A stretch of 64,000 nucleotides of DNA from Clostridium sp. chh4-2 (GTDB lineage Bacteria; Bacillota; Clostridia; Lachnospirales; Lachnospiraceae). Shown here in pieces: positions 7,486-15,850 of this stretch. The notes below the pieces were generated by a model. That model worked only from the letters and a program-made list of their open reading frames with translations, ran no database searches and was not told the DNA's origin. The DNA lies in assembly GCF_002899675.1 (NCBI RefSeq), contig NZ_PKUU01000020.1, forward strand, positions 62,001 to 126,000, written 5' to 3'. Within the stretch, counting starts at the first letter, position 1. The number at the start of each line of letters is the position of its first letter. The translations under genes and the position numbers were made by a program.

Positions 7486-8196
7486 TTATTCCGGAAGCCA
7501 GCTAATGTGAATTTTTTGCAGGGCCTCGTATTGAACTTTATTAATATAAATGCTGTGGGAGCTAATGCTGATTAATTGTTCTTCTTTCATTTTTGCAAGA
7601 AAGCGCTGGATACTTCGTACATTAACACCTAAAAAATTAGAAATATTTTGCCGGCTTTCCCGGATCTTTACCGGCCCTTCAAAGTTTTCCGGATAGGATT
7701 TTAAATAGAATAGATAGTTGTACTCTAAATATATCACAAGGCCAATATAAGAGGGGGAATTGTTACATTCAGAAACCAGAGTGAGTAAAGACTGGAGACG
7801 ATTGACAACCCTCTTTGACATATTTACAGAAAAATCATGATATGTTCCGAAACATGATTGCATTAGAGGCTTCGGAAGAAGCGCAGCTACAACTTTGGTA
7901 CGGGCGGAAATGCTGGCTTCGAAATTCATGGTGTCCGGATATACATTCATAAAGCCGATTACATCGCCAATAGTAGCTTTACGAAGTGTGAATTGGGTGC
8001 CGTTTTGTGTTGTTTGGGAAGAACTGCATACTCCTTCTAATAAGATGTAAGTATAATAGTGTTTTTCACAGTGCTCCATAATGATATCTTGCGGGGCATA
8101 AGATCTGATTATTATGCTGTCTTTCATTTCCGGAGAGAGTTCGTGTAAGAGTTCATTTAACCAAGGATATTTGATGATAGCATCTGATAAGTTCAT
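7486..8196 (-). CDS. Crp/Fnr-family transcriptional regulator
   Basis: 236-residue regulator with an N-terminal cyclic-nucleotide-binding-type beta-barrel (about residues 20-130) and a C-terminal winged helix (IRESRQNISNFLGVNVRSIQ near 185-205). There is no Fnr-type N-terminal cysteine cluster, so an Fe-S sensor is unlikely; an organic effector is the better guess. ATG at 8196 is preceded by AAGGAGGT; an in-frame ATG 45 nt further upstream lacks a site. It is divergent from the TTT-sulfatase operon (8373 onward), which is its likely target; a TTGT/ACAA-containing dyad lies in the shared promoter region. Confidence 0.88.
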   Translation of the reverse strand: MNLSDAIIKYPWLNELLHELSPEMKDSIIIRSYAPQDIIMEHCEKHYYTYILLEGVCSSSQTTQNGTQFTLRKATIGDVIGFMNVYPDTMNFEASISARTKVVAALLPKPLMQSCFGTYHDFSVNMSKRVVNRLQSLLTLVSECNNSPSYIGLVIYLEYNYLFYLKSYPENFEGPVKIRESRQNISNFLGVNVRSIQRFLAKMKEEQLISISSHSIYINKVQYEALQKIHISWLPE

Positions 8197-8240
8197 AAAA
8201 ACCTCCTTGATTTTTAGTGAAAACATAGAGTGATCAGACA

Positions 8241-8276
8241 TTTGTCACAAAACAATGTTTTTAAATCTGATATAAT
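8241..8276 (+). promoter_or_regulatory. Promoter and candidate Crp/Fnr-type dyad of the TTT-sulfatase operon
   Basis: A perfect -10 TATAAT lies at 8271-8276 with no good -35, as expected of an activator-dependent promoter. The -35 zone holds dyads TTGT-N6-ACAA (8242-8255) and AAAACA-A-TGTTTT (8249-8261), plausible binding sites of the divergent Crp/Fnr protein. Confidence 0.4.
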
Positions 8277-8372
8277 TAGTCCAGACGCTTAATAGAAAGC
8301 AAAAACTTTTTACCAGTATATCATAATTTGCCTGAAAAATGAATATACGGTGGCAAGAAAAAGGAGGAAACT

Positions 8373-9380
8373 ATGAATATGAAGAAAACAGCATTATTAA
8401 TTTTGGCAGGAGGTATGGCACTTGCATTGGCCGCTTGTTCGAGTGGCGGATCACAAAAAAATACGAAACAGGTAACGAATGAGAATAGTGATGTGAATTA
8501 TCCGGATGGTGATTTAAGAATTCAGGTGCCGTTTAAAACAGGCGGAGCGTTAGATGTACAGGTTCGTACAACTGTACAGTATCTTTCAAAGGAGCTGGGA
8601 GTTAATGTAATTGTTGAGAATACAGCCGGCGCCGGCGGACAATTGGGAACTACAGAATATCTGAAAGAGCCGGCCAATACATCGACCATACTTTTGACAG
8701 ACGGATGGCTTATGACGGTTACCCCCATGATATCCTCTGTTCAATATAGTATTGATGAATATATGCCGATTATCGACCATAACATAATAGATTTTTGCCT
8801 GTTTGCATGTCCTTCGAAATCAGGAATTAACAATATTGACGATTTAAAAACTTATGGCGCGGACAACAGGGTTCTTTTTGGCAGTGGAGGCGCCGGAACG
8901 TCTTTGTATGTTGTCCAGAAAAGTCTGCTGGATGCTATGGGGGTTCAGTCGGATACCATTAGCCAAAACAGCACTTCAGAGGGTATGGGAAACCTTATGG
9001 CCGGAACTGTGGATGTTACACTTTCCTCTTTTACAGATGCAGCTGATTATGTAGCGAATGGAGATATTGTTCCTATTTTGTGGTTTGGGAAAGAGACCTA
9101 TAAAGATGATGATGTGTATGCGCAAGGTGTTCCATGCGCAAAAGAACAAGGTATTGAAATCGACTACCAAGGATTTACTTACTATTCTATAAGAAAAGGT
9201 ACAGATGAGAAAGTGATAGAAAAACTGCAAAATGCCTTTACGGCTGTTTACGAAAATCCTGAGTTTAAAGAAGAATGTAAAAAAATCGGATTTGCTCCTA
9301 CGGGAATGAAGACAGAAGAGATAAACAGCTATCTGAAAGCATATACAGAGATGGCGGATAAGAACTTTACACTGGAGTAA
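8373..9380 (+). CDS. tctC: Tripartite tricarboxylate transporter substrate-binding lipoprotein (TctC)
   Basis: 335-residue extracytoplasmic binding protein of the Bug/TctC family. The signal peptide ends in a lipobox (LALAAC, Cys about 22). Mature motifs include IQVPFKTGGALD near residue 52 and NTAGAGGQLGTTE near 85, which form the carboxylate-binding loops of TctC proteins. It captures a carboxylate for the TctA/TctB membrane pair encoded next. ATG is preceded by AAAGGAGGAAACT. First gene of an operon with two sulfatases and an amidohydrolase, so the ligand may be a sulfated or amino-substituted acid; this is inference. Confidence 0.93.
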   Translation: MNMKKTALLILAGGMALALAACSSGGSQKNTKQVTNENSDVNYPDGDLRIQVPFKTGGALDVQVRTTVQYLSKELGVNVIVENTAGAGGQLGTTEYLKEPANTSTILLTDGWLMTVTPMISSVQYSIDEYMPIIDHNIIDFCLFACPSKSGINNIDDLKTYGADNRVLFGSGGAGTSLYVVQKSLLDAMGVQSDTISQNSTSEGMGNLMAGTVDVTLSSFTDAADYVANGDIVPILWFGKETYKDDDVYAQGVPCAKEQGIEIDYQGFTYYSIRKGTDEKVIEKLQNAFTAVYENPEFKEECKKIGFAPTGMKTEEINSYLKAYTEMADKNFTLE

Positions 9381-9404
9381 GTAAAGAGGAGAAGGTTGAA
9401 TAAT

Positions 9405-9845
9405 ATGAGGAAAATTAATGTAACGGCAGTGTCGTCAGCAATCATGCTTTCGATTGCAGTAATCATATGGATTGCCATACCATATTGCATTGAAGAGGTA
9501 CAGTCTCCTGTGGATATTGGGCCCAGGGCCTTTCCGCAGTTTGTATGCGCTGTTATGGCGGTTCTCAGTGTTGTGCAGCTTTTATTACTGATAACAGGAG
9601 TTCAAAAGGGGAAATATAAAGAAGTTAATTTTAAAGACCGGATTTTAGTATATATAGCTATGGTGCTGGCACTTCTGACCGTCATAGCGTCAGCATTTAT
9701 TAATATTATTCTTTCAGGCGTAGTCTGCGCCATGATCTTTTTGGTGCTTATGAAAATAAAAGACTGGAAATATTATGGGGCAGTTGCTGTAACTGGAATC
9801 ATATTACTGGTATTGATGAAATCTGTTATGAATATCCGGTTTTAA
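9405..9845 (+). CDS. tctB: Tripartite tricarboxylate transporter small membrane subunit (TctB)
   Basis: 146-residue integral membrane protein with four predicted helices, the usual TctB layout. P-x-DIGPRAFPQFVC near residue 38 is the conserved loop after helix 1. ATG at 9405 is chosen over a TTG at 9396 because GAGGAGAAGG is then at workable spacing. It lies 24 nt after tctC and 13 nt before tctA and forms the membrane complex with TctA. Confidence 0.88.
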   Translation: MRKINVTAVSSAIMLSIAVIIWIAIPYCIEEVQSPVDIGPRAFPQFVCAVMAVLSVVQLLLLITGVQKGKYKEVNFKDRILVYIAMVLALLTVIASAFINIILSGVVCAMIFLVLMKIKDWKYYGAVAVTGIILLVLMKSVMNIRF

Positions 9846-9858
9846 GGGAGGAAGAACG

Positions 9859-11346
9859 ATGGCAGAAATTGTTGCGGCGTTGCCGTTGGTGTTAAGTTTT
9901 CAGACTATATTTTGTATGCTGCTTGGAAATGTTATAGGAATGTTATTTGGTGCGATCCCTGGTTTTACCGGTGTCATGGCAATTGCCATAATTCTGCCAT
10001 TTACATTCTCGCTGGAAGCATCCGGTGGTATTATCATGTTGTTCAGCTGCTTTTGCGGCGGCTGTTTCGGCGGTTCCATAACGGCGATTCTGATTGGAAC
10101 GCCCGGGGCTCCGGAAGCGGCTGCTACAGTAAAGGATGGGTATAAATTAGCATTGAAAGGCGAGAGCTATAAGGCAGTATGTATGGCTGCATTTGCATCC
10201 TGCATAGGCGGCCTGATCAGTGCATTTTTACTGCTTGCGTTGGCGCCTGTTATTGCAGAATGGACGTTATTGTTTACCCCGCCGGAATATTTTGTTTTGG
10301 GAATTCTGGGAATATCCGTTATTGCCGGTCTTAATGAAGGAAACATGCTTATAGGAGTTGCAGCCGGTCTTCTGGGTGTATTGTTGTCTATGATCGGTAT
10401 GGATGTGCAGAGCGGCGTACAACGGTTTACATTTGATAATCTTCAATTATATTCCGGTTTAAACCTGACACCGATTATACTTGGCGTATTTGCACTGAAC
10501 AGAATTTTTAAAGGTTTTGAAAAGCGAAGAAACGGCAATGAGAACGGGCAAATGATTGAACTGAGCAAAGAAAAGCTGACCATGAAGGATTATAAAGACT
10601 GCAGCGGGGCAATTTTGCGCGGTACAGCTGTGGGTTCTATAATCGGTGCGATTCCGGCTGCCGGAGCAGCGATTGCAGCTTTTATTAGCTATAATATAGA
10701 AAAAGTATGTTCTAAAAAGCGCAGCCTTTTGGGGACGGGAGTGCTTGAGGGAGTAGCGGCACCGGAGGCGGCCAATAATGCGGTTACCGGTACTTCCTTG
10801 ATTCCGCTTCTGACATTAGGAATCCCGGGAAGCGGAGGCGCGGCTACTTTACTTGGCGCTTTTATGATGCATGGATTGGCCCCGGGCCCATTTCTGTTTC
10901 GTAATAATGCTGTTACTATGTATGCAATAATGATCGGTTTTATTTTGACCAATATATTGATGTATTTTGTGGTAAAAGTGTCTGCCAGATGGTTTGTTCA
11001 TATCTCACGTGTTCCGGAACCGGCGCTTATTACGGTCCTCTTTGTTATATGTCTGGCCGGAGCGTATTGTGGAAAAGCTTCCTGGTTTGATGTGATCATT
11101 ACGGTTATTGTCGGAATCTCAGCATATTTACTTTCTGAACTGAACGTACCAATGATTCCGTTTATTCTGGGATTTATTTTGGGACCTACGATTGAGGTCA
11201 ACTTTAGAAAAGCTTTGATAATGTCTAATGGCGATGTTTCAATCTTTGTGACACGTCCGATTTGTATCTTTTTAATTATATTGATTGTAGTGATGCTGGC
11301 AGGAACAAAGGTTATGAATAAGAGCCTTGCAGGAAATCGCGATTGA
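9859..11346 (+). CDS. tctA: Tripartite tricarboxylate transporter large membrane subunit (TctA)
   Basis: 495-residue permease with about 12 helices. Family motifs are present: GAIPGFTGVMAIAIILPFTF near residue 33, the GTPGAPEAAATVKDGY loop near 80-95, and a repeat-like second loop LGIPGSGGAATLLGAFMMHG near 318. It transports the carboxylate delivered by TctC, driven by an ion gradient. It ends 8 nt before the first sulfatase. It is paralogous to the TctA at 41373 but clearly distinct in sequence. Confidence 0.93.
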   Translation: MAEIVAALPLVLSFQTIFCMLLGNVIGMLFGAIPGFTGVMAIAIILPFTFSLEASGGIIMLFSCFCGGCFGGSITAILIGTPGAPEAAATVKDGYKLALKGESYKAVCMAAFASCIGGLISAFLLLALAPVIAEWTLLFTPPEYFVLGILGISVIAGLNEGNMLIGVAAGLLGVLLSMIGMDVQSGVQRFTFDNLQLYSGLNLTPIILGVFALNRIFKGFEKRRNGNENGQMIELSKEKLTMKDYKDCSGAILRGTAVGSIIGAIPAAGAAIAAFISYNIEKVCSKKRSLLGTGVLEGVAAPEAANNAVTGTSLIPLLTLGIPGSGGAATLLGAFMMHGLAPGPFLFRNNAVTMYAIMIGFILTNILMYFVVKVSARWFVHISRVPEPALITVLFVICLAGAYCGKASWFDVIITVIVGISAYLLSELNVPMIPFILGFILGPTIEVNFRKALIMSNGDVSIFVTRPICIFLIILIVVMLAGTKVMNKSLAGNRD

Positions 11347-11354
11347 GGTGGAAA

Positions 11355-12737
11355 ATGAAAAAAAATATATTGTTTCTTATGGCAGACCAGTTTGCATATC
11401 ATGCTTTGGGATGTCTTGGTTCGTGTGCCAAAACACCGGTGTTGGATTATCTTGCGAAGGACGCGCAGCAGTTTACCAGCTGCTACACTGCCTGCCCGTT
11501 GTGCCTGCCGGCGCGCGGTTCACTGGCCACTGGCCTTTATCCGGAAGAGTTAAATACAATGGATAATTACAGTGTTGGGCTAACTCCGGAATCGGTTACC
11601 TGGATGCAAAGAATTCAGGAGTATGGTTATCAGACGTCTGTTTTTGGTAAGATACATCTGCATAAGTTTGTGGATGACCTTCGGGATCTGGAAATGCAGA
11701 CTAAGGGGTATGGATATGATATTGTCAATGAGCTGCCGGGGCCCCGCACTTACGGAATGATGCGTTCGGACTATTATGACTACCTAAGTGAAAAGGGTCT
11801 GCTGGAATGTTACCAGGAAGATATGAGAAGGAGATACGAAACGGGGCCGGTATATGACAGCAGTCCCACACCGCTGCCTACGAAGGACTATGCAGATGTA
11901 TACATAGCTGACCGGGCATTGGAATACTTGGAAAAGGTGTCGGAAGAACCGTGGTTTTGTACCGTTAGCTTTGGCGGCCCCCATGATCCATGGGATACTC
12001 CGGAGGAATATACAAGACTGTACGATAATATAATACCGCCATTGCCGCTTTTACCGCCAAAGTCTATAAATCCCAATCGTCCCAGAGGGGTTTATGATGA
12101 AATTCTGAATGGAACGTATGATCCCAGCCTTACAGAGGATATCCATAATATGACGAAAGAAGATGTGATAGCGATACGGCGCAGCTATTATGGCCATATT
12201 ACGCTGATTGATGAGCAAATTGGAAGGATCTTGGAATGTTTAAGGCGCAGGGATATGTTAAAGAATACTGTGGTGGTATTTACTGCGGACCATGGTGAAG
12301 AAAACGGAGATTATGGTCTTATTTTTAAGGAGACTTTTTTCGAGACTTCTGTTCGCGTACCTATGCTTATATGGGATCCGGAACGCCAAGGAAAGAAGAT
12401 TAATACCCCGATAGAATTGATGGATTTGGGCCCAACCCTTTGTGAATTAATTGGCCTGGATGGCGAAATTGGACATGCGCGCTCATTGGTTCCGCTGATG
12501 CAGGGGAATGCAGGTAAAAAAAGAGTTGTTTCCCAGATTTTTGGAGAGACAATGATATTGGAGGATTCCATAAAGGCGGTATTTAATAAAGAACAGCAGA
12601 TATATCTTTTGTTTGATTTAGAAAAAGACCCGGAAGAATCTCTCAATATTGCTGGAACAGAGGAGGCAGCTCTTCTGGAAAAGAAAATGCATCAGTCTTT
12701 GGTAAGCTGGAGAAAAGAAACGAATTTGGGTTTTTAA
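11355..12737 (+). CDS. Sulfatase, Cys type
   Basis: Type I sulfatase fold (alkaline-phosphatase superfamily), 460 residues. The maturation motif CLPARGSLATG places the formylglycine precursor at Cys50. Metal-binding segments are FTADHGEENGDYG near residue 313 and the N-terminal LMADQ. There is no signal peptide, so it acts in the cytoplasm on an imported substrate, consistent with its place directly after tctA. ATG at 11355 follows GAGGTGG; a TTG start four codons earlier is less likely. No sulfatase-maturing radical-SAM enzyme is encoded in the window, so activation must come from elsewhere. It could instead be a phosphonate or phosphodiester hydrolase. Confidence 0.88.
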   Translation: MKKNILFLMADQFAYHALGCLGSCAKTPVLDYLAKDAQQFTSCYTACPLCLPARGSLATGLYPEELNTMDNYSVGLTPESVTWMQRIQEYGYQTSVFGKIHLHKFVDDLRDLEMQTKGYGYDIVNELPGPRTYGMMRSDYYDYLSEKGLLECYQEDMRRRYETGPVYDSSPTPLPTKDYADVYIADRALEYLEKVSEEPWFCTVSFGGPHDPWDTPEEYTRLYDNIIPPLPLLPPKSINPNRPRGVYDEILNGTYDPSLTEDIHNMTKEDVIAIRRSYYGHITLIDEQIGRILECLRRRDMLKNTVVVFTADHGEENGDYGLIFKETFFETSVRVPMLIWDPERQGKKINTPIELMDLGPTLCELIGLDGEIGHARSLVPLMQGNAGKKRVVSQIFGETMILEDSIKAVFNKEQQIYLLFDLEKDPEESLNIAGTEEAALLEKKMHQSLVSWRKETNLGF

Positions 12738-12765
12738 TGATTGAACGCAGAAAGACGGTTTAAAA

Positions 12766-14064
12766 ATGAAAATAGAAATTAAGCACGGGACCATTCTTAC
12801 ACTCAATAATAAAAACGAAATAATTGAAGACGGCGTTTTATGTATTGATAATGAAAAAATCGTATCGACAGGCCGCGAGTGCATGGTGGGATTTATACCG
12901 GATAAGGTGATTGATGCAAAGGGCGGCATTATTATGCCTGGATTAGTAAATGCACATTGTCATTCGCCGATGACAATGTTTCGTAACTTTGCAGGAGGAT
13001 TACCATTACAGACCTGGATGTTTAAAAAAATACGCCCGCTTCAGCAGTATGTAACCCAAAAGGATATTGAAAGCTGCGCTAAATTGGCATATATTGAAAT
13101 GATTAAAAGCGGAACAGCAGCTTTTGCAGAAATGTACGCATGGGCGGATACTTTGGGGGAATTAACTGCTGAATCCGGTCTAAAAGCTTTGATAGCGGGG
13201 AACTATGGCAAAGATCAGGGCCTGGCCGGAGTAATTGATAAAAAGCGAATTTTGGAGCATAGTGAGGAAATCGAAGAGAAAAGTAATGGGAAAGTAAAAG
13301 AAGGGCTCCTGTTACACTCTTTATATGCAGTACCGGAAAAAACTATTTGCGAGACTGCAGAATTTGCGCTGGAAGCCGGGTTGCGAATTCAAATCCATGT
13401 ATCAGAAACAAAAACGGAAATAGAGGAATGTCAGGAAAAATATCACATGACACCGATTAAAAAGTTAGATGAACTGGGTGTATTTCGTGTCCCGGCAATT
13501 GCAGCACATGGCGTATATTTAGAAGAAGCCGATATTGAAGTGTTGAAACAGCGAAACGTAAGTGTTGCACATTGCCCGGTAAGTAATTTAAAGCTCGGAA
13601 GCGGAATAGCGGATATTTATAAACTTATGAATTCCGGAGTTAACGTGTGCCTTGGTACAGATGGAGCAGCAAGCAATAATAACTTGAATCTGTTTAAGGA
13701 AGCTAATATAGCGGCTTTAATTGCAAAGGGAATCCATTGTGATCCAACGATTGTTTCAGCAGAAGAGATTCTTCGTATTGCCATAGAAAATGGTTATAAA
13801 GCGTTGGGAATAGAAAAAAGCGGACGTATAGAAGCTGGAATGAATGCGGATATCATCATATTATCTGCAAAAGAACCACATTTTACTCCTCTTACGGAAG
13901 TTTATGACGCTGTTGTTTATGCGGGGCAGGCTGGTGATGTGGTAATGACAATGGTAAATGGTGAGATTTTAATGGAAGACCGGGTAATAAAAACCCTGGA
14001 TGAAGAGAAGATCTTAGCAGATGCAAAAGAGACGGCAAAAAGGATTTTGAAAAGAGCGGAATAA
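12766..14064 (+). CDS. Amidohydrolase / aminohydrolase of the S-adenosylhomocysteine-deaminase type
   Basis: 432-residue metal-dependent hydrolase (PF01979). The H-x-H metal motif lies in MPGLVNAHCHSPMTMFRNF near residues 57-75, further His ligands in QIHVSET near 212 and AHGVYL near 248, and the catalytic Asp in CLGTDGAASNNNLNLF near 295. This pattern is that of the 5-methylthioadenosine/SAH deaminase, chlorohydrolase and guanine-deaminase group. Between two sulfatases in a transporter operon, a catabolic deaminase or dechlorinase role is more likely than adenosine salvage, but the substrate is unknown. The start is ATG with a weak ribosome site, 28 nt after the sulfatase. Confidence 0.85.
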   Translation: MKIEIKHGTILTLNNKNEIIEDGVLCIDNEKIVSTGRECMVGFIPDKVIDAKGGIIMPGLVNAHCHSPMTMFRNFAGGLPLQTWMFKKIRPLQQYVTQKDIESCAKLAYIEMIKSGTAAFAEMYAWADTLGELTAESGLKALIAGNYGKDQGLAGVIDKKRILEHSEEIEEKSNGKVKEGLLLHSLYAVPEKTICETAEFALEAGLRIQIHVSETKTEIEECQEKYHMTPIKKLDELGVFRVPAIAAHGVYLEEADIEVLKQRNVSVAHCPVSNLKLGSGIADIYKLMNSGVNVCLGTDGAASNNNLNLFKEANIAALIAKGIHCDPTIVSAEEILRIAIENGYKALGIEKSGRIEAGMNADIIILSAKEPHFTPLTEVYDAVVYAGQAGDVVMTMVNGEILMEDRVIKTLDEEKILADAKETAKRILKRAE

Positions 14065-14091
14065 TCCAGCTATTCAAGGAAGGAATGAAAT

Positions 14092-15675
14092 ATGAAACGC
14101 CCCAATATTTTATTAATCACAACTGATCAGCAAAGATATGATACCATTCATGGGATGGGATATGATTTTATGGTAACTCCGAATTTGGATCAATTAGTGT
14201 CGGAAGGATGCTGTTATCCAAATGCTTATTCCAGTAATCCGGTGTGTATGGCTGCAAGACATAATATCATTACGGGACTTAGTGCAAAATACCATGGATT
14301 TGATGATAATTATTTTGAAGATGATCCCAAAGTTATGCCATATGATCTTCCAACCATGCCTCAATTATTGTCTGATAATGGCTATGATACGATTGCCATT
14401 GGAAAAATGCATTTCCAGCCATGCCGAAGAAATAATGGATTCACCAAAATGGAACTAATGGAGGAAATACCAAGAAATTTGGAAGATGATGAATATGCAA
14501 TGTATCTGAAGGCGCAAGGTTATGATGATTTACAGAGCCTGCATGGGGTAAGACATCTGTTGTATATGCTTCCACAGCGTTCCTTGGTTGATGAGAAACA
14601 TCATGGAAGTGCATGGGTAGCGGAAAGAAGCATCCATCATTTGAAAGAAAATGGGGGAAACAGGCCATTCTTCATGTGGAGCAGTTTTATTGCCCCGCAT
14701 CCCCCGTTTGATGTTCCGGAAGAATGGGCAGATTTATATAAAGGAAAGACCTTTCCACCCTTGAAAGAGTCGAAAACACCGATTTCAGAATTGGCTGAGT
14801 GGAAGAAATACATTGCAGATTATCCGAATGAGAGTTATTTACAACGGGCAAGAGAATTGTATTACGCCTCCATTTCATTTGTGGATTACAATATTGGGAA
14901 AATTATTCAGCAGTTAAAAGATTTGGGTGAATACGATAATACTTTAATTATTTTTACCAGTGACCATGGCGAGGTGCTAGGAGACTATGGGACATTTCAG
15001 AAAATGCTGCCGTATGATGTTTCAGCACGAATTCCATTTCTCATACGTTATCCAAAGAAATTAGCTGCTGGCAGCCAGGACAGAAGATTTGTAGATTTAA
15101 ATGATATCCTTCCAACAGTACTCGACATAGCCGGAGTGGATTATCCAAAACCAGAGCTTTTGCCGGGAGAGTCTATTTTTATAAATAATGGATGGAAAGA
15201 CAGAACCATACAGTATGTAGAACATAGTCATGGAAAATTACGGTGGATCAGTTTGAGGAATAGGCAATATAAATATACTTATTATTATGGCGGAGGTCAT
15301 GAAGAACTATTTGATATGGAAAAAGACCCTGATGAGACAACTAATTTATTGTATCAGAATCAAAAAGAACAAATTTTGAAAATAAAGAAACGGTTAAAAG
15401 AGCAGCTGCTTGCATATGAGACAAGGTATGGACTGGATGGCTATGTTAAAGATGGACATTTTATAGAACTCGAGGAGTTTAAGAGCTTTTTTTACCGTGA
15501 AAACAATCCTCCTATGTTCCCTAAAACACAGGAAAATGTATATATGACATTGGAAGAGGAAGTAAAAAGGGCGGTGGCTCATGAGACTGATGTGCATTTG
15601 GAAGAATTAGATATCCGGTTTTTTGAGGATAGGGGTGTTTTGAAAAGGGAAAGGCTATTAAAGGAGGAAAAATAG
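14092..15675 (+). CDS. Sulfatase with C-x-A-x-R maturation motif
   Basis: 527-residue sulfatase-fold protein, longer than its neighbour. The maturation motif is CMAARHNIITG with Cys52, i.e. Ala in the position usually Pro. Metal sites: NILLITTDQQRYDT near the N-terminus and FTSDHGEVLGDYG near residue 286. No signal peptide, so it is cytoplasmic. It follows the amidohydrolase by 27 nt behind AAGGAAGG and is the last gene of the operon; a terminator starts 30 nt after its stop. The C-terminal ~100 residues are charged and probably cover the active site. Substrate unknown; phosphonate monoester hydrolase activity is an alternative. Confidence 0.87.
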   Translation: MKRPNILLITTDQQRYDTIHGMGYDFMVTPNLDQLVSEGCCYPNAYSSNPVCMAARHNIITGLSAKYHGFDDNYFEDDPKVMPYDLPTMPQLLSDNGYDTIAIGKMHFQPCRRNNGFTKMELMEEIPRNLEDDEYAMYLKAQGYDDLQSLHGVRHLLYMLPQRSLVDEKHHGSAWVAERSIHHLKENGGNRPFFMWSSFIAPHPPFDVPEEWADLYKGKTFPPLKESKTPISELAEWKKYIADYPNESYLQRARELYYASISFVDYNIGKIIQQLKDLGEYDNTLIIFTSDHGEVLGDYGTFQKMLPYDVSARIPFLIRYPKKLAAGSQDRRFVDLNDILPTVLDIAGVDYPKPELLPGESIFINNGWKDRTIQYVEHSHGKLRWISLRNRQYKYTYYYGGGHEELFDMEKDPDETTNLLYQNQKEQILKIKKRLKEQLLAYETRYGLDGYVKDGHFIELEEFKSFFYRENNPPMFPKTQENVYMTLEEEVKRAVAHETDVHLEELDIRFFEDRGVLKRERLLKEEK

Positions 15676-15705
15676 CATATTTCGCCGGGCTTCCTGCTCG
15701 TTATA

Positions 15706-15763
15706 AAAGTGAACGTGACAGCCGAACACAAAATGCGTGTGTTTGACTGTCACGTTCATTTTT
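15706..15763 (+). terminator. Terminator of the TTT-sulfatase operon
   Basis: 12-bp stem TGAACGTGACAG / CTGTCACGTTCA with an inner ACACA/TGTGT helix, followed by ATTTTTA. Confidence 0.9.
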
Positions 15764-15778
15764 ATGGCTCATATCCAG

Positions 15779-15850
15779 ATGGCGGCAACGCTTCTCAGCG
15801 CGGTGGCTGAGGCGGCGTTCTATAAGGTGATGGATCGGAAACGGGGGTGA
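15779..15850 (+). pseudogene. Vestige of a second spmA 3' end
   Basis: Twenty-four codons reading MAATLLSAVAEAAFYKVMDR and a short tail, matching the end of SpmA (VATFLSTVVGVVFCKVMDRK). AAGGTGATGGATCGGAA is identical in both. It lies antisense to the last codons of the AraC gene and has no upstream coding part, so it is a remnant. Confidence 0.7.
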
